Assembly: GCF_001517585.1 (NCBI RefSeq)
Contig: NZ_FBYC01000004.1
Span: 1,426,001-1,490,000 of the forward strand
Length of the DNA: 64,000 nucleotides
Direction of reading: 5' to 3'
From: Roseibaca calidilacus
GTDB taxonomy: Bacteria; Pseudomonadota; Alphaproteobacteria; Rhodobacterales; Rhodobacteraceae
Positions 25,734 through 34,698 of this stretch are shown here, piece by piece; position 1 is the first letter of the stretch, and every line of letters starts with the position of its first letter. The translations under genes and the position numbers were made by a program. The notes below the pieces were generated by a model, which saw only the letters and a list, made by a program, of their open reading frames with translations, was not told the origin of the DNA and did not search any database.

Positions 25734-27073
25734 TCCTCTGCCGTGCCGCAGACCGCCATCAGCGCGGCGCGGCTGTCGTCCAGCGTGACCGGGTCACGCG
25801 GGGATTGCGAAATCAAGGCGCAGATTTGGGGCCAAAGCTGCATCGCTTCGTCCAGATCGCGGTCCTGCCCTTTGACATAACCGCCCATCATCACCAGATC
25901 GCGGTTGGCGTTATAGGCGGAAACCAGCTTTTTCAGCCGCATGGCCGCGCTTTGCTGGGCGTCGTCCGTCACATCGGGCATAACGCGGCTGACCGATTGG
26001 GTTATGTCAATCGCGGGGTAAATCCCGGCCTGCGCCTGCGCCCGCGACAGCACCAAATGCCCATCCAGAATGGCGCGGGCGCTATCGACCACCGGGTCCG
26101 ACACCGTGTCATCGCCATCGGCCAGCACGGTGCAAATGGCGGTTATCGTGCCTTCGCCCGGCAAGCCCGGCCCGGCGCGTTCCAAAAGCTGCGGAATCAA
26201 GGCGATCACAGAGGGCGGATAGCCCTTGGCGGTGGGTTGCTCGCCCATGGCCAACCCGATTTCGCGCTGCGCATGGCCCACGCGGGTCAGGCTGTCCACG
26301 ATCAAAAGCACGCGCCGCCCGGTCTGGCGAAACCATTCGGCAATCGCGATGGCCCGGCGCACACCGCGCAACCGCAACAAGGGCGAGCGGTCAGCGGGCA
26401 CCGCGACCATGCAACAGCGCGCGGCGGCGTCGCCCTGCATCAGGCGGCTGGCCATATGGCCCACCTCACGCGCGCGCTCGCCAATCAGGGCCAGCACGAC
26501 AACATCGGCCTGCGCGTTGCGCGCCATCATTTCAATCAGCACCGATTTGCCCACACCAGAGCCCGCGATAATGCCAATGCGCTGCCCTTCGCCCATGGTC
26601 AGCGCGGCATTCACAATCCGCACACCGCAGTCAAAGGGCTGATCGACCGGTTTGCGCAACAGCGGGTTCAGCGGCTTGCCCGCCAAGGGCCAGCTTTCTG
26701 ACAGCACGGGAGCGGGGCGGTTGTCCAAAGGTGTGCCCTGCGCATCTGTCACACGGCCCAACAAGCCTTCGCCCACGGCCACATCCTGACCACCGGGCAG
26801 CAAATGCACCCCTGCCCCGGCCAGAATTGGCGTGCCGGGATCCGTGACCACCAGCTTGTTGCGGCCATCTTCAAAGCCCACCACCTCTGCCAAGACGGGG
26901 CGGCCTTGCGCGCCCTGCACACAGGCCAAGGCGCCGGGCTGGGCGGGAAACCCGGTCGTGTCCAGATGCAACCCGTCATACCGCACCACCTGCCCCGAAA
27001 GGACCGGGGCAGGCCGCGGCAGGGCTTGCAAGCGGTCGCGCAGCGCGACCAGAGGGCGCGGCGCGGCGCTCAT
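25730..27073 (-). CDS. fliI: Flagellar export ATPase FliI
   Basis: 447 residues, F1-beta-like. P-loop GSGVGKS (about 165-171), then VVVLALIGERAREVGHM, Walker B RRVLLIVDSLTRVGHAQREI and the QSVSRVMP segment. Energises substrate unfolding at the export gate, with FliH as regulator and FliJ as stalk. Overlaps both neighbours by four bases. Confidence 0.96.
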   Translation of the reverse strand: MSAAPRPLVALRDRLQALPRPAPVLSGQVVRYDGLHLDTTGFPAQPGALACVQGAQGRPVLAEVVGFEDGRNKLVVTDPGTPILAGAGVHLLPGGQDVAVGEGLLGRVTDAQGTPLDNRPAPVLSESWPLAGKPLNPLLRKPVDQPFDCGVRIVNAALTMGEGQRIGIIAGSGVGKSVLIEMMARNAQADVVVLALIGERAREVGHMASRLMQGDAAARCCMVAVPADRSPLLRLRGVRRAIAIAEWFRQTGRRVLLIVDSLTRVGHAQREIGLAMGEQPTAKGYPPSVIALIPQLLERAGPGLPGEGTITAICTVLADGDDTVSDPVVDSARAILDGHLVLSRAQAQAGIYPAIDITQSVSRVMPDVTDDAQQSAAMRLKKLVSAYNANRDLVMMGGYVKGQDRDLDEAMQLWPQICALISQSPRDPVTLDDSRAALMAVCGTAEE

Positions 27074-27768
27074 TCGGTGATCCTGCCGATCAGGTCATCG
27101 ACCGCCAGCCCTTGGCCTTTTATGCGCAGATCACCCCGTGCAAGCGCAGGGTCGGCGCGCAGTCGGGCTTTGAACACCTGTTCCAGCACGGGCGCGGCGG
27201 CGGCATCGCGCGCGGCAGAGAGTGCTGCCAGATCGTCGGGGTGCAGCGCAATCCGAAGTGTGCCGAATTCATCCGCGATCTGCTCCGCCAAATGCAAAAT
27301 GCGTTCGGCAAAACCGGCCGGGTCGGCGCTGATCTGGGTGCCCGCGCGCTCTGCCGCCAACTGGCGCACCATATCGGACACAGTCTGTGCCAGCGCGCTG
27401 ACCTCGGCCTCCAAAGCGTGCGACATCTGGTCGGTGATTGCGTCCAAGCGCTGCGCCGCCTGTTCCAAGCCGATGCGCGCGGTCGATATCTGGTCTTGCA
27501 ACGCTTGCTGGGCGGCAGTGTAGCCTTCGGCATAGATCTTGGCGCGTAGATCTTCGGTCAGGATAACGGGCTTTGGGCTGGGCGCGGCAGGCGGCGGCGG
27601 TGGCGGCGGCGCCTCTGCCACCTCTGGCACAGGGTCCGGCTGGGGGTGGCGCACCATGTCTTGCGGCAGGCGCAGCACGAAGCCACCCGCGCCCTGCCCA
27701 AGCCCCGCCATGGGGACAAAAGCTTGCTCTTCGCGCGGCTGCGCGGGCGTGAAGGTCGCGGCGCTCAT
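27070..27768 (-). CDS. fliH: Flagellar export regulator FliH
   Basis: 232 residues: disordered Pro-rich N-terminus (run of prolines near residue 55), a helical centre (YAEGYTAAQQALQDQ type, residues 75-140) and a C-terminal domain related to ATPase stators (LHPDDLAALSAARDAAAAPV). Binds FliI and FliN. Between fliG and fliI with four-base overlaps; sequence is divergent, as is normal for FliH. Confidence 0.85.
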   Translation of the reverse strand: MSAATFTPAQPREEQAFVPMAGLGQGAGGFVLRLPQDMVRHPQPDPVPEVAEAPPPPPPPAAPSPKPVILTEDLRAKIYAEGYTAAQQALQDQISTARIGLEQAAQRLDAITDQMSHALEAEVSALAQTVSDMVRQLAAERAGTQISADPAGFAERILHLAEQIADEFGTLRIALHPDDLAALSAARDAAAAPVLEQVFKARLRADPALARGDLRIKGQGLAVDDLIGRITE

Positions 27769-28775
27769 ACCATTTCCTCGCCGCCGCGCCCGGCCAGCAC
27801 GATGGTGCCCGCATCGGCCATTTCGCGCGCGCTTGCGACAATGCGTTTCTGGGCCTCTTGCACCTCTGACAGGCGGACGGGGCCAAGGGCCTCCATCTCG
27901 TCACGGATACCGGCGGCAGCGCGCAGCGACATGCAGGACAACAGGCGTTCGCGCAGCACATCATCCGCGCCCTTCAACGCCAGCACAAGCTGTTCAGGAT
28001 CAATCGCGCGCAACAAGGTTTGCAGGCTGCGATCATCCGATTTGCCCAGATTGTCGAACACAAACATGTTGTCCTGAATGGCGGTCATCAGGTCTTTGTT
28101 ATCCTTGCGAATGTCTTTCAGGATGCGTGCCTCGGCATCCGAGCGCATGAAATTCATGATCCGCGCGGCCGCTTTCACGCCACCAATCTGCGACGCGCTG
28201 GAACTGCTGGACGCTTTGAACTTGCGCTGCAACACCTTTTCCAGATCGGCCAGCGCCTCGGGGGTGACAGTGCCCAAGGTGGCAATCCGGCGCAGGATGT
28301 CGGACTGCAACTCTTCATCAAGCGAAGTCAGCACGATGGACCCGCGCGTGGCATCCAGACACGCAATGACCAGCGCGATGATCTGCGGATGCTCATCACT
28401 GACCACGTCCAACACGGTCGCGGCATCCATCCAGTCGAGCAACTCTATCGGGCGTTCAAGGCTAAGCGGGTTGATCCGCGCCAACACCGATTGCGCGCGA
28501 TCCGGGCCAAAGGCATCGGACAACACGCTGCGCACATAGCCGCCTGCGCGGTAGGCAAGCCCCGTTTCGCCCGCCAGCTTGGTCAGGAAATCCTCCAACA
28601 CGCGGTCGGCCTCATCTTCGTTCACATCTTCGATGGCATAGACGGCTGCCCCCAGATGCTGCACTTCAGCAGGCGACAGCTTGCGAAACACCTCTGCGGC
28701 GACCTCTTCACCGAACATCAGGATAAGTTTTGCGGCATCTTGGGTGGCAGGGCCGAAACTGGCGACAGCGCTCAT
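27765..28775 (-). CDS. fliG: Flagellar rotor protein FliG
   Basis: 336 residues. N-terminal FliF-binding domain (AKLILMFGEEVAAEVFRKLS), middle domain (EHPQIIALVIACLDATRGSI) and C-terminal torque domain (MFVFDNLGKSDDRSLQTLLR; LVLALKGADDVLRERLLSCM; SLRAAAGIRDEMEALGPVRL) with the charged residues that face the stator. Six bases after fliF. Confidence 0.96.
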   Translation of the reverse strand: MSAVASFGPATQDAAKLILMFGEEVAAEVFRKLSPAEVQHLGAAVYAIEDVNEDEADRVLEDFLTKLAGETGLAYRAGGYVRSVLSDAFGPDRAQSVLARINPLSLERPIELLDWMDAATVLDVVSDEHPQIIALVIACLDATRGSIVLTSLDEELQSDILRRIATLGTVTPEALADLEKVLQRKFKASSSSSASQIGGVKAAARIMNFMRSDAEARILKDIRKDNKDLMTAIQDNMFVFDNLGKSDDRSLQTLLRAIDPEQLVLALKGADDVLRERLLSCMSLRAAAGIRDEMEALGPVRLSEVQEAQKRIVASAREMADAGTIVLAGRGGEEMV

Positions 28776-28780
28776 GGGGG

Positions 28781-30481
28781 TTATCCGGTTGTTTCAAGTT
28801 CAGGCTGAATCATGCGGTGAATCACGGACGCCACGCGCGCCGGGTCATCCTTGGCCAGCTTTTGCAAAACGGCCTGTTTGTCCGCGCGGCTGGCATTGCG
28901 GCCCAGAACGCTCTGGGCAAGGTCGCGGTGGCGCTGGTTCAGCTTTTCTTCCACGTCTTCCAGCGTATCGCCCTCGGCCACCTCTATCATGCCGGGGCCG
29001 TATTCGGCGCCGGGCACGCCGTTTTCGATAGCGTTCAGGCGGCGCTGTAGCAGCGGGCGCAATATACCCAAGCCCACTACAGCGACCACGACAATCACGA
29101 CCAAGGCGCGCAAGATGTCGGGCAAGTGCTGCGCATAGGGCAACGCAGCGCCGGTGGGTGCTGCCTCTGTGGTGGCGGGCATGGCGAAGGGGCGCACCAG
29201 AATGGTAACGCTGTCGCCGCGCGCCGCGTTATAGGCGATGGCACTTTCAACAAGCGGTTGCAGCGATTGCACCAACTCGGCCTGCGCCTGCGCGGCATCG
29301 GCGGCCGGGTCGGCCAAGTCCGGCGCGCGGATAACGATCGCCGCCGATAACCGTTCAACCTGCCCGGTTTCCGGCTGCGTGCTGGAAACTGTGCGGCTAA
29401 CCTCGAAATTGCGCGTGGTGCTGCTGGATTGGTTGCGCGGGTCGGCTTGCGCGGTCTGCGTGGTCGGCGCTTCGGCCAGATCGGCCTCTTGCGGGGGGGT
29501 GTTGGTGACAGCGCCGGGTATACCGCCCGCGGCCGGGTCACGGGTCAGGCTTTCGCTAAGCTGCTCGCTGCGCAGCGCGTTGCCTTCGGGGTCGACACGT
29601 TCTTCGCGGATGTCGCGGCGGGTGAAATCCATCTCTGCGGTCACTTCGACCGATAGGTTGCCAAACCCCACAACCGGGATCAGCAGCGCCTCGATCCGGC
29701 GGCGTAGCAAGGTTTCCAGTTCGACACGGTGGCGCAGGTGGCGTTCGGCCATTTGCGCACCGTCACCATCATCGACGCGCGACAACAAACGACCGGTCTG
29801 GTCCACCACGCTGACATCGGCCCGCGCCAAACCCGGCACAGAGGATGAGACCAGATGCACGATCGCTTCGACCTGCCCGGCATCCAGCACGCGGCCTTGC
29901 AACATGGTCACGAAGACCGACGCGCGCGGCGGGTGATTGTCGCGCAAGAATGCAGAGCGTTCGGGCCAGGCCAGATGCACCCGCGCCGCCTGAACCGACC
30001 CGATTTCGGCAATAGAGCGCGCAAGGTCCATTTCCTGACTTTGCCGCAAACGCGCGTTTTCCAGCGAACGGCTGGCACCCAGCGGAATGTCAGACAGCGC
30101 CTGTTGCCCGTCCGGCACCGCCTGCGGCAAGCCTTGGCTGGCCAGGGACAGCCTTGCGCGGTGGTACTCCGCGGTGGGCACGGTCACTTCGCCGGTTGTC
30201 TGGTCCACGCGGGCATCGACACCGGCGGCGGACAGGGCTTCGACCACGCGGGCCTTTTCAGCTTCTGGCAAGCCGGGATAGAGCGCGCTGCGCGGCGCGT
30301 CGCGCCAGACCAGCCAAGCCAGAAGCGCCAAGCCGGCGGCCGCCAGAATAACCAGTGACGGCAGCGCGCGGCGCAGCGCGGGCTGCGCGGCAAAGCGGGA
30401 CATGGCAGCAGGCACGCCTTGGGCGCGGGCCATCAACCCCGATTGGGCACCGCCGGAAACTGGGCTGGGCGAAATTGCCAT
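28781..30481 (-). CDS. fliF: Flagellar MS-ring protein FliF
   Basis: 566 residues with two membrane helices (LPSLVILAAAGLALLAWLVW near 38-58 and ILRALVVIVVVAVVGLGILR near 455-475) and a periplasmic region with ring-building motifs (GLPQAVPDGQQALSDIPLGA, then RQSQEMDLARSIAEIGSVQA and HLAWPERSAFLRD). The C-terminus carries the FliG-binding tail. Located between fliE and fliG. Confidence 0.96.
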   Translation of the reverse strand: MAISPSPVSGGAQSGLMARAQGVPAAMSRFAAQPALRRALPSLVILAAAGLALLAWLVWRDAPRSALYPGLPEAEKARVVEALSAAGVDARVDQTTGEVTVPTAEYHRARLSLASQGLPQAVPDGQQALSDIPLGASRSLENARLRQSQEMDLARSIAEIGSVQAARVHLAWPERSAFLRDNHPPRASVFVTMLQGRVLDAGQVEAIVHLVSSSVPGLARADVSVVDQTGRLLSRVDDGDGAQMAERHLRHRVELETLLRRRIEALLIPVVGFGNLSVEVTAEMDFTRRDIREERVDPEGNALRSEQLSESLTRDPAAGGIPGAVTNTPPQEADLAEAPTTQTAQADPRNQSSSTTRNFEVSRTVSSTQPETGQVERLSAAIVIRAPDLADPAADAAQAQAELVQSLQPLVESAIAYNAARGDSVTILVRPFAMPATTEAAPTGAALPYAQHLPDILRALVVIVVVAVVGLGILRPLLQRRLNAIENGVPGAEYGPGMIEVAEGDTLEDVEEKLNQRHRDLAQSVLGRNASRADKQAVLQKLAKDDPARVASVIHRMIQPELETTG

Positions 30482-30501
30482 GGGCTAGATTCCTTCGCGC
30501 G

Positions 30502-30801
30502 TTAAAGCGGCATGTTCATGATGTCGCGATATGCCCCAAGGGCCTTGTTGCGCACGTTGAGTGTGAGTTGAAAGCCAAGCGATGACACTTGCTGTTCGAC
30601 CATCACGGCGGCCAGATCGTTTTGCGTGCCCATCTGATAGGCGCGGGCGGATTCTGCCGCGCGGGCAGAGGCGGCGTTGACCTCTGACAGGGCAGATTCC
30701 AACCGCGCGCCAAAGCTCTGCGTGCTTTCTGACGCGCGCGCAGGCTGCACCGTTTGCACAGGTGGCAGCGCGGGGCTGGAGCCAACCGGACCGACCGTCA
30801 T
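30502..30801 (-). CDS. fliE: Flagellar hook-basal body junction protein FliE
   Basis: 99 residues. Helical and small, with the conserved C-terminal segment YQMGTQNDLAAVMVEQQVSS and LTLNVRNKALGAYRDIMNMP, diagnostic of FliE, which joins the MS ring to the rod. Ten bases after fleT and 20 before fliF. Confidence 0.94.
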   Translation of the reverse strand: MTVGPVGSSPALPPVQTVQPARASESTQSFGARLESALSEVNAASARAAESARAYQMGTQNDLAAVMVEQQVSSLGFQLTLNVRNKALGAYRDIMNMPL

Positions 30802-30810
30802 GGCTCACCC

Positions 30811-31977
30811 TCAGACAGCCGCCGCAAGCCGACGGGCCAGACGGGTGGGTGCCGGATCTGCCTTGGGCGCAGGCATCTCAGCGCTATCGAGCATGATGTC
30901 ATCGGTCGTGATCCGGCGGCCATCGCACAGCACCAACGCACGCTGCATGACATTTTCCAACTCGCGCACATTGCCGGGCCATGTGTGAAAGCGCAGCATG
31001 TCCATCGCGGTGGGTGTTGGCAGCGGCACCGCGCCAAGCTGCCAATGACGGCGCAGGAACGCGATGGCCAGCGGTGCGATGTCTTCGGGACGGTCCTGCA
31101 AGGCAAGTGTTTGAAGCGGGAACACGTTCAGCCGGTAATACAGATCCTCGCGGAAGCGCCCGGCGGCGACCTCTGTGCGCATGCCACGGTTGGTGGTGGA
31201 CAGAATGCGCAGATCGACCGCGATTTCGCCCGAAGACCCAAGCGGCGTGACCTTGCGTTCTTGCAACACACGCAACAGCTTGGCCTGAAGCGCCAGCGGC
31301 ATTTCCGTAATCTCATCCAGCAGCAACGTGCCCCCATCGGCGGCACGGATCAGACCTTGGCCAGCGGCAACCGCCCCGGTGAAAGACCCTTTCACATGGC
31401 CAAACAGCATGGCTTCCAGCATGTTGTCCGGAATCGCCGCGCAGTTCAGCGCCACGAATGGCTTTCCCGCGCGAGGGCTGGCATCGTGAATGGCGCGGGC
31501 CAGAACCTCTTTGCCGCTGCCGGTTGGCCCGTTGATAAGCACGGTGACATCCGTTTGGGCCACGCGGTTGGCAAGGTCTATCAGGCCACCTGTTGCCGGG
31601 TCGCAGGCGACCATGGGGCGTATGGGGTGGGCGATCATTTCGGCAACATAGGTCAGCAAGGGTTCGGCATGACGCGCGGCAATGTCTTGTTCGCTCGCAG
31701 GCAGATGCAGGCGCAGCAGGCTGCCGCCATGTTCGGTTTCAACCCGCAGGCTTTCGGCGCCCAGCGATATGGCGACAAGATTGCGCATCTTTGCCGCGCG
31801 CGCCGCCTGAACAAGGCTTCGAACGTCGCTTTCAGCAGTCACCAGCCCGATCAGCGCCGCAGCACCATTTGCCAGTTCAATATCGCCGCGGGTCACGCAC
31901 ACGCGGCGGCGTATCATCAGGTCTGCCAAGCGGTCCAGCAAACCGGTTTGCGGGTCTAGGAAATGCAGCGTTGTCAT
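30811..31977 (-). CDS. fleT: Sigma-54 activator FleT lacking a DNA-binding domain
   Basis: 388 residues. A divergent N-terminal domain (1-115) precedes an AAA+ core with P-loop GPTGSGKE (150-157), a GAFTGA loop reading GSFTGA (197-202) and the WPGNVRELENVMQRALVLCD segment. After this only about 35 residues remain and no helix-turn-helix is present. In Rhodobacter sphaeroides FleT likewise lacks a DNA-binding domain, heads the fliE operon and acts together with FleQ. The ATG at 31977 is chosen because the upstream ATG at 32007 would fall at or before the transcription start set by the sigma-54 element at 32014-32029. Leads fleT-fliEFGHIJ. Confidence 0.87.
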   Translation of the reverse strand: MTTLHFLDPQTGLLDRLADLMIRRRVCVTRGDIELANGAAALIGLVTAESDVRSLVQAARAAKMRNLVAISLGAESLRVETEHGGSLLRLHLPASEQDIAARHAEPLLTYVAEMIAHPIRPMVACDPATGGLIDLANRVAQTDVTVLINGPTGSGKEVLARAIHDASPRAGKPFVALNCAAIPDNMLEAMLFGHVKGSFTGAVAAGQGLIRAADGGTLLLDEITEMPLALQAKLLRVLQERKVTPLGSSGEIAVDLRILSTTNRGMRTEVAAGRFREDLYYRLNVFPLQTLALQDRPEDIAPLAIAFLRRHWQLGAVPLPTPTAMDMLRFHTWPGNVRELENVMQRALVLCDGRRITTDDIMLDSAEMPAPKADPAPTRLARRLAAAV

Positions 31978-32013
31978 GGGCAAGGTCACTTCTCTGGCTT
32001 CTGCCAAGACAGA

Positions 32014-32029
32014 GGCAGAAACCGTGCCA
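32014..32029 (-). promoter_or_regulatory. Sigma-54 promoter of fleT-fliEFGHIJ
   Basis: Minus strand TGGCACGGTTTCTGCC: exact -24 box TGGCAC and GG-N10-GC spacing; the -12 box is CTGCC rather than TTGCA. The gene-free stretch 31978-32296 holds this element and the sigma-28 promoter at 32239; nothing else was recognised in it. Confidence 0.78.
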
Positions 32030-32238
32030 AGCGCGCTTTTTCGCAGCGGTTTTTAAAATGGGCCAAGAAAATAACGTTCTAAAAGACGGATAGCGCAGCG
32101 ACCAAGTGTCAAACACGGCGCTTTGCGCGCTTGGCGACAGGTTTCGCGACATCCGTTCTAGGGGTCTGCCCTGACGGGTGGCTAGCCGTTTTACCGCATT
32201 TCACCCATTTGCGATGCGATACCGCCTTTTGGATGGCT

Positions 32239-32264
32239 CAAACATTGCGACGGGCTGCCGTTCT
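32239..32264 (+). promoter_or_regulatory. Sigma-28 promoter of the small gene before the che operon
   Basis: CAAACATT, 10 bases, GCCGTTCT. The -10 box and the bases before it (GGGCTGCCGTTCT) are identical to those of the flagellin promoter at 13959-13984, with the same spacer length. It lies 33 bases before the ATG at 32297. Confidence 0.75.
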
Positions 32265-32296
32265 TAAAGATGTTCATGAACAGCGGGACACCGGAA

Positions 32297-32602
32297 ATGC
32301 TATCCAAAACCTATCACTTGAAGTTTCCCAGCCTCGATGCCGCCCAGATCGCGGCACCCTTCGTCGTCGAGACCATGGGAAACGCCATTCCCGACTGCAA
32401 TTTGGTCGGGCTGAATGTGTTGATCTCCAAGGAAGGGGATGTTTCGATCAATGTGTTTTTTAACAATGTCAATGACTTGAAATCGTTCGAGAAACGCCAT
32501 GGCGGTTTTCTGGACACAATGAAAAAGACCTTCCTGTTCAAGTCGAACGGGTTCGAGGGCGTGTGTATCTTCAATTACGATTCCGCCGAGGACGCTGCCT
32601 AA
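32297..32602 (+). CDS. Small unknown protein, FliA-controlled
   Basis: 101 residues, soluble, with alternating helix and strand pattern (for example LISKEGDVSINVFFNNVNDL, then a phenylalanine-rich end GFEGVCIFNYDSAEDAA). No signal peptide. I do not recognise the family. The start at 32297 is used because an upstream ATG at 32270 is very close to the predicted transcription start. Its promoter copies the flagellin promoter, so it should be made late, together with filament protein, and it sits immediately before the cheOp3-like operon, which has its own sigma-54 promoter. A role in motility or chemotaxis is inferred. Confidence 0.6.
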   Translation: MLSKTYHLKFPSLDAAQIAAPFVVETMGNAIPDCNLVGLNVLISKEGDVSINVFFNNVNDLKSFEKRHGGFLDTMKKTFLFKSNGFEGVCIFNYDSAEDAA

Positions 32603-32620
32603 CCGCCCAGCGCGGCGGGT

Positions 32621-32636
32621 TGGCACGCTCTGTGCA
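32621..32636 (+). promoter_or_regulatory. Sigma-54 promoter of the chemotaxis operon
   Basis: TGGCACGCTCTGTGCA, GG-N10-GC exact with a perfect -24 box, 39 bases before the cheA ATG. Puts the cheOp3-like operon under the flagellar RpoN. Confidence 0.85.
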
Positions 32637-32674
32637 GATATTCATCAACGATTGCGATCTTTCCGGGACAAGAC

Positions 32675-33874
32675 ATGAGTCAGACGAAAACAGATACGGC
32701 TTCTGATACCGGGCTTATGCGCGTTCCGTCGGAACGTATCAGCCGGTTGATGGACCTTGTCGCCGAATTGTCGCTCTCGGTGGCGGAAACCGTGCGCTCG
32801 CCCGATCTGGACGGGCTGGAGCTGTCGCATTTCGAAACCGCTGTCCACCGGCTGATGATGATCGTGCATGAAGTGCAAGACACCGCGACCGAAATGCGGC
32901 TGGTCCCGGTGGACGACGTGTTCAAACGTCTGCGCCGCATGGTGCGCGAAATCGAACGCCAGACCGGCAAGAAGATTGATCTTGTCATCCATGGCGCGGA
33001 CACGCAGATCGACAAGCTGGTCGCGGACCGCCTATATGACCCGCTGTTGCACGTGCTGCGCAATTCCGCAGATCACGGGCTGGAACTGCCAGCAGAGCGT
33101 ATTGCCGCCGGCAAGCCAGAGCTTGGGCGCATCACCCTGAGCGCTGCGCAGGTCGGCAGCGAAGTGCGCATTGTTGTCGAGGATGACGGGCGCGGCCTGA
33201 ACCGGACCAAGATTCTGGCCAAGGCGCGCGAACGCGGCTTTTTCGGCCCCGACGAAGAACCCGAACCCGCCATTTTGTGGAAGGTGATTTTCAAGGACGG
33301 GTTTTCCACCGCTGAGAATGTCTCGAACCTGTCGGGGCGCGGCGTCGGCATGGATGTTCTGAATACCACAATGAACCAACTTCGCGGGCGTATCGTGGTG
33401 GACAGCACCGCAGGCCAAGGCACCCGCGTGGCGCTGCATATCCCGGTATCGCTTGCCTTTCTGGATTGCATTATCCTGCGCCTGTCGGGCTTGCTATTTG
33501 CCGTGCCGATCGACGTGGTCGCGGAAATCATGCAGCCCGAAGACGGGCAATTGGCGCGCATCTCGGCCCAAGGCGGTGCAGAGGTCTGCAACTGGCGCGG
33601 CGGAACCATCCCCGTGTGCCGCCTGACAGAGATCTTCGACGGCATCGCGCCCGGCGCGCAAGCAGAGCGCCAAGTGATGATGGTGTTCCAGACAGAGCAA
33701 GGCCCCTTGGCCGTGCCGGTGGACGAGATTCTTGACCGCCAGCAAGTGGTGATGAAGCCGCTCTCTGGCCGATTGACAAGCGTCCGGGCCAGCTTTGGCT
33801 GCGCGCTTCTTGGCAATGGCGATGTGGCGCTGGTGCTGGATTGCGACCGCCTTCGGCAAGGACTGGACGCATGA
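32675..33874 (+). CDS. cheA: CheA4-type chemotaxis kinase without Hpt domain
   Basis: 399 residues, far shorter than normal CheA. It begins directly at the P3 dimerisation domain (MRVPSERISRLMDLVAELSL), followed by the P4 ATPase domain (N box HVLRNSADHG, G1 VEDDGRGLNRT, G2 NLSGRGVGMDVL) and the P5 CheW-like domain (GLLFAVPIDVVAEIMQPEDG onward). There is no P1 phosphorylatable His domain and no P2. This is the layout of Rhodobacter sphaeroides CheA4, which phosphorylates the P1 domain of CheA3 in trans; the matching CheA3 is encoded at 39448. First gene of the operon; stop overlaps cheR. Confidence 0.92.
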   Translation: MSQTKTDTASDTGLMRVPSERISRLMDLVAELSLSVAETVRSPDLDGLELSHFETAVHRLMMIVHEVQDTATEMRLVPVDDVFKRLRRMVREIERQTGKKIDLVIHGADTQIDKLVADRLYDPLLHVLRNSADHGLELPAERIAAGKPELGRITLSAAQVGSEVRIVVEDDGRGLNRTKILAKARERGFFGPDEEPEPAILWKVIFKDGFSTAENVSNLSGRGVGMDVLNTTMNQLRGRIVVDSTAGQGTRVALHIPVSLAFLDCIILRLSGLLFAVPIDVVAEIMQPEDGQLARISAQGGAEVCNWRGGTIPVCRLTEIFDGIAPGAQAERQVMMVFQTEQGPLAVPVDEILDRQQVVMKPLSGRLTSVRASFGCALLGNGDVALVLDCDRLRQGLDA

Positions 33875-34698
33875 CAAGAAGCAACTGCCCACCGGACGAA
33901 GTAAGCTTGGAAGCCATTTCCAGTTGGCTGGAACGCAGCTGCGCCATTCATTACCCCGAATCCAAGCGCGATCTGTTGCTGCAACGGCTGGGCCGGGTGC
34001 AGCATAGTCTTGGCTTTGACAGCCTGTGCGAACTGGCCCAAGCGCTTTTGCGCGCCAATACAGAGGCCGTGCAACTGGCCATCGTGCACGCGGCATCGAC
34101 CAACCATACCTATTTCTTTCGCGAAATGGACACGCTGTCAGGGTTCCAGCAGAATGTCTTGCCCGACTTGGCAAAGCGCCCGGAGATCCGCTTGTGGAGT
34201 GCGGCCTGCTCTACCGGCGATGAGGTCTACACATTGGCCATCTTGATTGCCGAAACGCTGGGGCTGGAAGCGTTGAAGCGCACGCATATCCTTGGCACCG
34301 ATATCAGCGGCCCGGTGATCGAAACCGCCGAAGCCGGGCGCTTTAGCAAGCGCCACCTTGAACAAGTGCCCGAAGATATATTGCGCCGGTATTTGCGGCC
34401 CGTTGGACAGGACCAGTTCGAGGTCATCCCCGAACTGCGCGCCGCCTGCACCTTTCGGCGCATGAACCTGAAAAAGGCCCCCTACCCGTTCAAATACCCG
34501 TTTCAGGCCGTGTTCTGCCGCAACGTGCTGTATTACTTCGCGCCGGCTGACCAACTTGAGATCGTGAACGCGATTGCTGATGTCACCGAGCGCAATGGCT
34601 GGCTGTATACCAGCGTGACCGAAAGCATGCGGGGCATGTCGCCACGCTGGCGCGCATTGACCAATGGCACCGCGCAATGCGTGGACGGAGTGGCATGA
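33871..34698 (+). CDS. cheR: Chemoreceptor methyltransferase CheR
   Basis: 275 residues. N-terminal helical domain (IHYPESKRDLLLQRLGRVQH) and SAM-dependent methyltransferase domain (TNHTYFFRE; RLWSAACSTGDEVYTLAILI; GTDISGPVIETAEAGRFSKR; FCRNVLYYFAPADQLEI). Adds methyl groups to receptor glutamates, using S-adenosylmethionine. Start overlaps the cheA stop (ATGA) and its end overlaps cheB. Confidence 0.95.
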   Translation: MTRSNCPPDEVSLEAISSWLERSCAIHYPESKRDLLLQRLGRVQHSLGFDSLCELAQALLRANTEAVQLAIVHAASTNHTYFFREMDTLSGFQQNVLPDLAKRPEIRLWSAACSTGDEVYTLAILIAETLGLEALKRTHILGTDISGPVIETAEAGRFSKRHLEQVPEDILRRYLRPVGQDQFEVIPELRAACTFRRMNLKKAPYPFKYPFQAVFCRNVLYYFAPADQLEIVNAIADVTERNGWLYTSVTESMRGMSPRWRALTNGTAQCVDGVA

